Source of the DNA: CAZSLO01 sp964608025 | GTDB taxonomy: Bacteria; Chloroflexota; Dehalococcoidia; Lucifugimonadales; CAJWER01 | Reading direction: 5' to 3' | NCBI GenBank assembly: GCA_964608025.1 | Contig: CAZSLO010000014.1 | Coordinates: forward strand, 62,001 to 126,000 | DNA length: 64,000 nucleotides | In this document: piece by piece, positions 60,082 through 64,000 of the stretch | Position numbering within the stretch: position 1 is the first letter of the stretch | Layout of the letters: each line of letters starts with the position of its first letter | Translations under genes and position numbers: made by a program | The notes under the pieces: model-generated | Seen by the model: only the letters and a program-made list of their open reading frames with translations | The model's database searches: none | What the model was told of the DNA's origin: nothing

Positions 60082-61953
60082 CTATAGGTGTTCTTTCAAT
60101 CTATCAGCTAGTTTGTGATTCATACTTGGAGCTGCCGCCAACTCTTCAATCGACGCGTCCTTTATCCCTTTGACTGAGCCGAATTTTCGGAGTAATACAC
60201 GCCGGCGCTTAGATCCAATACCTGGTACGGAATCCAAGACCGATGAGACTGATTTTTTTGATCGACTCTTTCTGTGAAAAGTTATCGCAAATCTATGTGC
60301 TTCATTCCTTGCACGTTGTACTAGAAAAAGGGCCTTCGAATTCCGCGGCAAAATAATAGAATCAGGTGATTCGGGAACAAAAATCTCTTCCTTCTGTTTT
60401 GCAAGACTTGCAAGTGGGATTGTCTGAATTCCCAACTCTAGAAATACCTGTAGAGCTGCACCAAGATGGCCTTTGCCTCCATCAATCAACACCAGATCAG
60501 GAACGGTCTCCCAAGCATCTACGTTCGATCCATCTTGTTTTTTATCTCTTAATTCAGCCTCAATCATATTTCCTGCCCGCTTGAAACGCCTGGTTAAAAC
60601 CTCACGCATCATCGAATAATCATCTATTCCATCAACAGCTTTGATCTTGAATCTACGATAGTTGGATGTCTTGGGCTTGCCGTCTTCAAAGACAATCATG
60701 CTACCTACTGGGCTAGAACCCTGTATATTGGAGATGTCATAACATTCTATTCGGCGAGGTGGGCGGGGCAGACTTAAGGCCTCCTGAAGTTCCACAATCC
60801 CAGCCTCGGTTTCACCACGAGCAACTTGCCTGACACGTAGCTGTTCTAAACCTTCAACAGCATTTTCTTCTACCATTTGTACAAGTTTCCGTTTCTCGCC
60901 ACGACGCGGCATATAAACGCTAACTCTTCCTTTACGTTTGCTTCCAAGCCACAAATTTAAAGCCTCTGGATCAAGTGGGCTATGTTGGGTCAGGATTCTT
61001 GCAGGCACAAACGGATTGGCACTGTAAAACTGCTCGATAAAAGTAGTGAGAATCTTGCCCGGATCCTTCTCAGAAGTACCAGTCATAATGAAATTATCTC
61101 TACCAATCAATTTACCTTCCCTGATGAAAAACACCTCAATCCAAGCCTCATCATCTTCAATAGCTAAACCAATCACATCCATACTCTCCTGGCTAAGATT
61201 AAGAACTTTCTGGCCAGCTTTAACTTTGTCAATGGCCTTGAATTGGTCTCGCAATACTGCAGCTCGCTCGAATTCCTGTTTATCCGCAGCTTCCCTCATC
61301 TGTCTCAAGACCTGTTTGGCAACTTTCTCCGTCTTGCCACTAAGAAATAGGGTTACCTGCTCTATCACCTTTCCATATTCAGACTTATCTGCAACCCCTA
61401 TACATGGTCCAACACATCGGTTGATATGGTAATCAAGACATGGCCTCTGGGATGTACCAGTTATTGATTTAGTGCAAGAGCGATACGGAAACAACTTCTT
61501 AAGTAGAGCCAATGTACTCCTTACACTAGAAGCACTAGCATAAGGACCAAAGTAGAGTGATCCATCATTATTAATAGCACGAGTGATATAAACTCGTGGA
61601 AAATCCTCGGACATATCTATCTTGATAAACGGGTAACTCTTGTCATCTTTAAGACGAGAGTTATATGGGGGCTTGTGTTCCTTGATCAGATTGCACTCGA
61701 GGAACACGGCTTCTTCGTCTGATTCAGTCAATATGAAATCAAAGTCAGTGACCTGACCCACCATTGTTCTTATCTTGGGTTCAAGTCGGTTTTTCTTAAC
61801 AAAATAGCTCCGCAGCCGGTTGCGGAGATTTCCGGCCTTGCCAACATAGAGAATACTGCCGAAATCATCACGCATCCGGTACACACCAGATTTAGAAGGC
61901 ACTGCCTTAAGCAGCTGAGAAAGATCGTGCTTTTGGATACTCTTATTTGCCAT
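60082..61953 (-). CDS. uvrC: Excinuclease ABC subunit C
   Basis: The 623-aa dual nuclease makes the 3' and 5' incisions in nucleotide excision repair. GIY-YIG domain: VPSKSGVYRMRDDFGSILYVGKAGNLRNRLRSYF (about 15-48, in parts). Four Cys of the iron-sulphur-like block are visible at C-x6-C...C-x3-C in SCTKSITGTSQRPCLDYHINRCVGPC. A UVR domain follows (about 205-240). RNase-H-like endonuclease core has IECYDISNIQGSSPVGSMIVF and VLIDGGKGHLGAALQVF, and a C-terminal HhH DSVPGIGSKRRRVLLRKFGSVKGIKDAS. ATG 61953 is preferred; site is weak. Confidence 0.97.
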   Translation of the reverse strand: MANKSIQKHDLSQLLKAVPSKSGVYRMRDDFGSILYVGKAGNLRNRLRSYFVKKNRLEPKIRTMVGQVTDFDFILTESDEEAVFLECNLIKEHKPPYNSRLKDDKSYPFIKIDMSEDFPRVYITRAINNDGSLYFGPYASASSVRSTLALLKKLFPYRSCTKSITGTSQRPCLDYHINRCVGPCIGVADKSEYGKVIEQVTLFLSGKTEKVAKQVLRQMREAADKQEFERAAVLRDQFKAIDKVKAGQKVLNLSQESMDVIGLAIEDDEAWIEVFFIREGKLIGRDNFIMTGTSEKDPGKILTTFIEQFYSANPFVPARILTQHSPLDPEALNLWLGSKRKGRVSVYMPRRGEKRKLVQMVEENAVEGLEQLRVRQVARGETEAGIVELQEALSLPRPPRRIECYDISNIQGSSPVGSMIVFEDGKPKTSNYRRFKIKAVDGIDDYSMMREVLTRRFKRAGNMIEAELRDKKQDGSNVDAWETVPDLVLIDGGKGHLGAALQVFLELGIQTIPLASLAKQKEEIFVPESPDSIILPRNSKALFLVQRARNEAHRFAITFHRKSRSKKSVSSVLDSVPGIGSKRRRVLLRKFGSVKGIKDASIEELAAAPSMNHKLADRLKEHL

Positions 61954-62077
61954 CGCTATTTCATATGGTGAATAAAATGAACAAGCATTAAGCAATACTG
62001 TATAAGGCTAAGCACCAGTTTAGGCTTCTCGTGATCAAAGAGATCCGATGGCCTAAATAGAAGGAAGAAAGTTAGGG

Positions 62078-62431
62078 TTATCCCCCAAGCAGGAGGGTCA
62101 TAATACCGATCATTACAAAGATGATCGAGGAAATCACACCGATGCGAATCAGCTCCGGCTTTAGGTAAGGATATACTGCCAAGTCTGTTTCTCTTGATCT
62201 GTTAGTGCGTCGGGAATGTCGCTGGGACCCCAAGGAAGCTGGCCCAAGAGGCTGCCGATCTTGAGCGGCCTGTCCTGTTGAAACTGGTGTACTTGAAACC
62301 TCGTGCTGTTCACCAGACTGTTGAGTTTGGGTAGGTCCAGCTTTGAAATCTTGTGGAGCAGGGCGACCCTTTTTTCTTTTGTTACGTACCTTGGCCTGTC
62401 TTGATGCAGCCCGTTGATTTTTGCTCGGCAT
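62078..62431 (-). CDS. Small tail-anchored basic membrane protein, unknown
   Basis: The 117-aa protein has a Lys/Arg/Gln-rich N-terminal half (SKNQRAASRQAKVRNKRKKGRP), a Gln/Ser/Pro-rich disordered middle (about 30-80), and one hydrophobic helix at 94-116 (LIRIGVISSIIFVMIGIMTLLLGG) at the very C-terminus. Such tail-anchored layout with a basic cytoplasmic part could bind nucleic acid or an acidic partner near the membrane. It lies between uvrC and the recombinase gene on the same strand. ATG follows GAGAAAAGT. No family recognised. Function unknown. Confidence 0.6.
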   Translation of the reverse strand: MPSKNQRAASRQAKVRNKRKKGRPAPQDFKAGPTQTQQSGEQHEVSSTPVSTGQAAQDRQPLGPASLGSQRHSRRTNRSRETDLAVYPYLKPELIRIGVISSIIFVMIGIMTLLLGG

Positions 62432-62570
62432 TATACTTTTCTCCAGTTCTAATTAAAGGGTACGGCTGAAAGGACAAACGGTCAACCTAGGCACTAAATC
62501 TGTCAATAATCTATTTATATAAAATTGGGGAGCAAGTTTCGGCATTGACCCATTTATGCTATGTGAACTT

Positions 62571-63470
62571 CTATGCTCGTGGATGAGATTTTTCATATTC
62601 CGTCCTCACATGCTCGCTGGTTAGGTGTGTATATACCTGTGTAGTTGTAATACTCGAATGTCCAAGGAGTTCTTGTACATGTCTAATCGGAGCTCCACCA
62701 TGTAATAAGTGGGTGGCAAAACTGTGTCGAAGCGTGTGTGGTGTAATATTAGTTGATATCCCAGCCTTAGCTGCCAGTTTCTTTAGGATAAGCCAAAACC
62801 CCTGCCGAGTGAGACGTGCTCCTCGCTTGTTTAGGAAAACTGCACGTTCAGATTTTGAGGAAGAGAGTTCCGGTCTAGCCTGCTCAATATACGAGGATAT
62901 GGCTCCCACCGCAGACTTGTAAATCGGTACTATACGCTCTTTTGATCCCTTCCCAAAACAACGAATAAACCCTTCATCTAGATCGATATCATCAAGGTCA
63001 AGAGAAACTAACTCAGAAACCCTAATTCCACTTGCGTATGTAAGTTCTAGCATAGCCTTATCCCTAAAACCTTCAGGGGATTTTTCGAAGGGATGATTCA
63101 GGAGTGAATCAACATCCGAGATACTTAGCGCTTTAGGTAAAGAGCGGCCGACCCGCGGAGAACTCACATTTTCTGTTGGATTCTGATCGATTTTACCTTC
63201 ATCAAGTAGAAATTCGAAAAATGATCTTGAGGAAGCTATTTTTCGTGCCTTCGTAGTATCAGAGTAACCCTTATCACAGAGATATATTATATAAGCTGTA
63301 ATATCTTGTTGTCCTAGTGAATGCCAATCCAACTTGGGATCTTGGCGAACAGACTCCATTAAGAATTGCACAAGCTGACAAACATCGTTCCTGTAAGCAG
63401 ACAACGTGTGCCTTGATACACCCCGTTCAACAGTCATATAGTTTAGGAATCTCTCTATTTCAACATCCAT
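62571..63470 (-). CDS. XerC/XerD-type tyrosine recombinase
   Basis: The 299-aa site-specific recombinase has an N-terminal SAM-like core-binding domain (ERFLNYMTVERGVSRHTLSAYRNDV, about 6-30, in parts) and a catalytic domain with R150 (ASGIRVSELVSL), K175 (GKGSKER), H245 and R248 (HTLRHSFATHLL), H271 (LGHSSITTTQVY) and the nucleophile Y280 (VYTH). The length and motifs fit XerC/XerD, which resolve chromosome dimers at dif, rather than phage integrases. Which of the two it is cannot be told; a single Xer is possible. No att sites or phage genes are near. ATG start has a weak site. Confidence 0.93.
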   Translation of the reverse strand: MDVEIERFLNYMTVERGVSRHTLSAYRNDVCQLVQFLMESVRQDPKLDWHSLGQQDITAYIIYLCDKGYSDTTKARKIASSRSFFEFLLDEGKIDQNPTENVSSPRVGRSLPKALSISDVDSLLNHPFEKSPEGFRDKAMLELTYASGIRVSELVSLDLDDIDLDEGFIRCFGKGSKERIVPIYKSAVGAISSYIEQARPELSSSKSERAVFLNKRGARLTRQGFWLILKKLAAKAGISTNITPHTLRHSFATHLLHGGAPIRHVQELLGHSSITTTQVYTHLTSEHVRTEYEKSHPRA

Positions 63471-63526
63471 TAATAATCACCTGCCAGCGATGTCGGAAAT
63501 ACGAATCCTTTATATATTCAATCGTA

Positions 63527-63556
63527 ATCATCGTATCTCTATGATTAAAATGACAA
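63527..63556 (-). promoter_or_regulatory. Candidate promoter for the Xer recombinase gene
   Basis: Minus-strand TTGTCA, 18-bp spacer, GATGAT (plus-strand ATCATC at 63527-63532), about 55 bp before the ATG. Confidence 0.35.
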
Positions 63557-63632
63557 TCTAGGTCAGGCTAAGGATAATTTCTGGATTTTGGCAATAATCG
63601 ATATGCCTCCAATATAATTTGTCCTCTCCTTC

Positions 63633-63661
63633 TTGACGTGAGTTGATCACGTCCCTAAAAT
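63633..63661 (+). promoter_or_regulatory. Promoter for lgt
   Basis: TTGACG (63633-63638), 17-bp spacer, TAAAAT (63656-63661), 26 bp before the ATG. Same -10 as the rpsP promoter. Confidence 0.65.
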
Positions 63662-63687
63662 TTCCATTACGAAGTAAAGAGTTAAGC

Positions 63688-64000
63688 ATGATTGAAATCA
63701 ACATTAGTCCGTTCCTGTTCTCCATAGATTTCGTATCGAGATTTACCCTTAGTTGGCATGGCCTATTTAGCTTTATCGCTGTTGCTACAGCAGTGGTTCT
63801 AGTTGCACGATGGGCTCCACTAAGACAGGTAGATCCAGATGCGGTGCTATCAATTGCAATATGGGCCATAATCGGAGGAGTAATCGGAGCTCGGGTTGTC
63901 CACATAATAGACAACTGGACCGACATCTATTCTCTGCGCCCTATACAGATGCTTGAAATATGGACCGGAGGCATAGGAGTCTGGGGAGGTATTCTAGGCG
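63688..64000 (+). CDS. lgt: Prolipoprotein diacylglyceryl transferase (partial, 5' end)
   Basis: The first 104 residues of a membrane enzyme that transfers diacylglycerol to the lipobox Cys of prolipoproteins. Visible are LSWHGLFSFIAVATAVVLVAR (about 22-42), the first periplasmic-facing block, IGGVIGARVVHIIDN (about 63-77) and EIWTGGIGVWGGILG (about 90-104), all typical of Lgt. The frame runs off the end of the window. ATG has a weak AAGAG-type site and a clear promoter upstream. Confidence 0.9.
   Translation, partial: MIEINISPFLFSIDFVSRFTLSWHGLFSFIAVATAVVLVARWAPLRQVDPDAVLSIAIWAIIGGVIGARVVHIIDNWTDIYSLRPIQMLEIWTGGIGVWGGILG

Noticed and set aside
63558..63926. 122-codon minus-strand frame
   Set aside because: It overlaps the lgt coding frame and the Xer/lgt promoter region; no protein family fits.

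Overview
The window looks like a core-genome segment of a free-living marine Chloroflexota bacterium, most like the SAR202/Dehalococcoidia-related lineages. This is an inference from content: enolase-superfamily dehydratases beside many small oxidoreductases and hydrolases, very large sortilin-type beta-propeller proteins, HyuA/HyuB and PxpABC systems, a Gram-positive-style DnaB-DnaD-loader primosome, moderate-to-low GC by eye, and frequent TTG starts. I saw no transposase, integron, CRISPR array, phage module or rRNA.

Layout. 1-4.6 kb: two enolase-superfamily enzymes and an uncharacterised 587-aa protein, probably sugar-acid catabolism. 5.3-9.2 kb: leuS, one or two tiny membrane-peptide ORFs, and an SDR-type threonine dehydrogenase. 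9.3-13.5 kb: a MacB/LolCDE-like ABC exporter (very large FtsX permease plus ATPase). 13.7-19.7 kb: a hyuA-hyuB-hydrolase operon. 19.7-26.6 kb: two Gfo/Idh/MocA oxidoreductases, an NHL propeller, an isochorismatase-fold hydrolase, a ThuA-like protein, a HIT protein, a HhH-GPD glycosylase-like protein and a 3-hydroxybutyrate-dehydrogenase-like SDR. 26.8-33.8 kb: a sortilin-like propeller, an aldo/keto reductase, a membrane protein, an amidohydrolase and a DedA-like protein. 33.8-36.5 kb: pxpABC for 5-oxoproline cleavage. 36.7-44.2 kb: PhyH dioxygenase, UMF1 transporter, GNAT, an ion channel with an altered selectivity filter, a CAU-anticodon tRNA and two PLP aminotransferases. 44.4-48.5 kb: rplI-dnaB-dnaD-loader operon, in which the loader carries two AAA+ modules. 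48.8-52.6 kb: rpsP-khpA-rimM, then yebC-ruvC-ruvA-methyltransferase. 52.8-64 kb: HtrA-like protease, a frameshifted small gene, uvrB, a second sortilin-like propeller, uvrC, a small tail-anchored protein, xerC/D and the start of lgt.

Several sigma-70-like promoters (TTGAC-type -35, 17-18 bp spacer, A/T-rich -10) can be read directly before operons and agree with the proposed gene starts. The items I find most worth following are the tandem AAA+ helicase loader, the channel with a TIGYAYGD filter, a single-base-frameshifted 47-aa gene upstream of uvrB, a 16-bp tandem duplication of a stop/SD/start junction, an enolase-superfamily member without its third metal ligand, and small same-frame membrane ORFs beside leuS. 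No single feature amounts to a clearly new multi-gene system; these are individual oddities. Family assignments come from motif recognition only, since no database search was possible.
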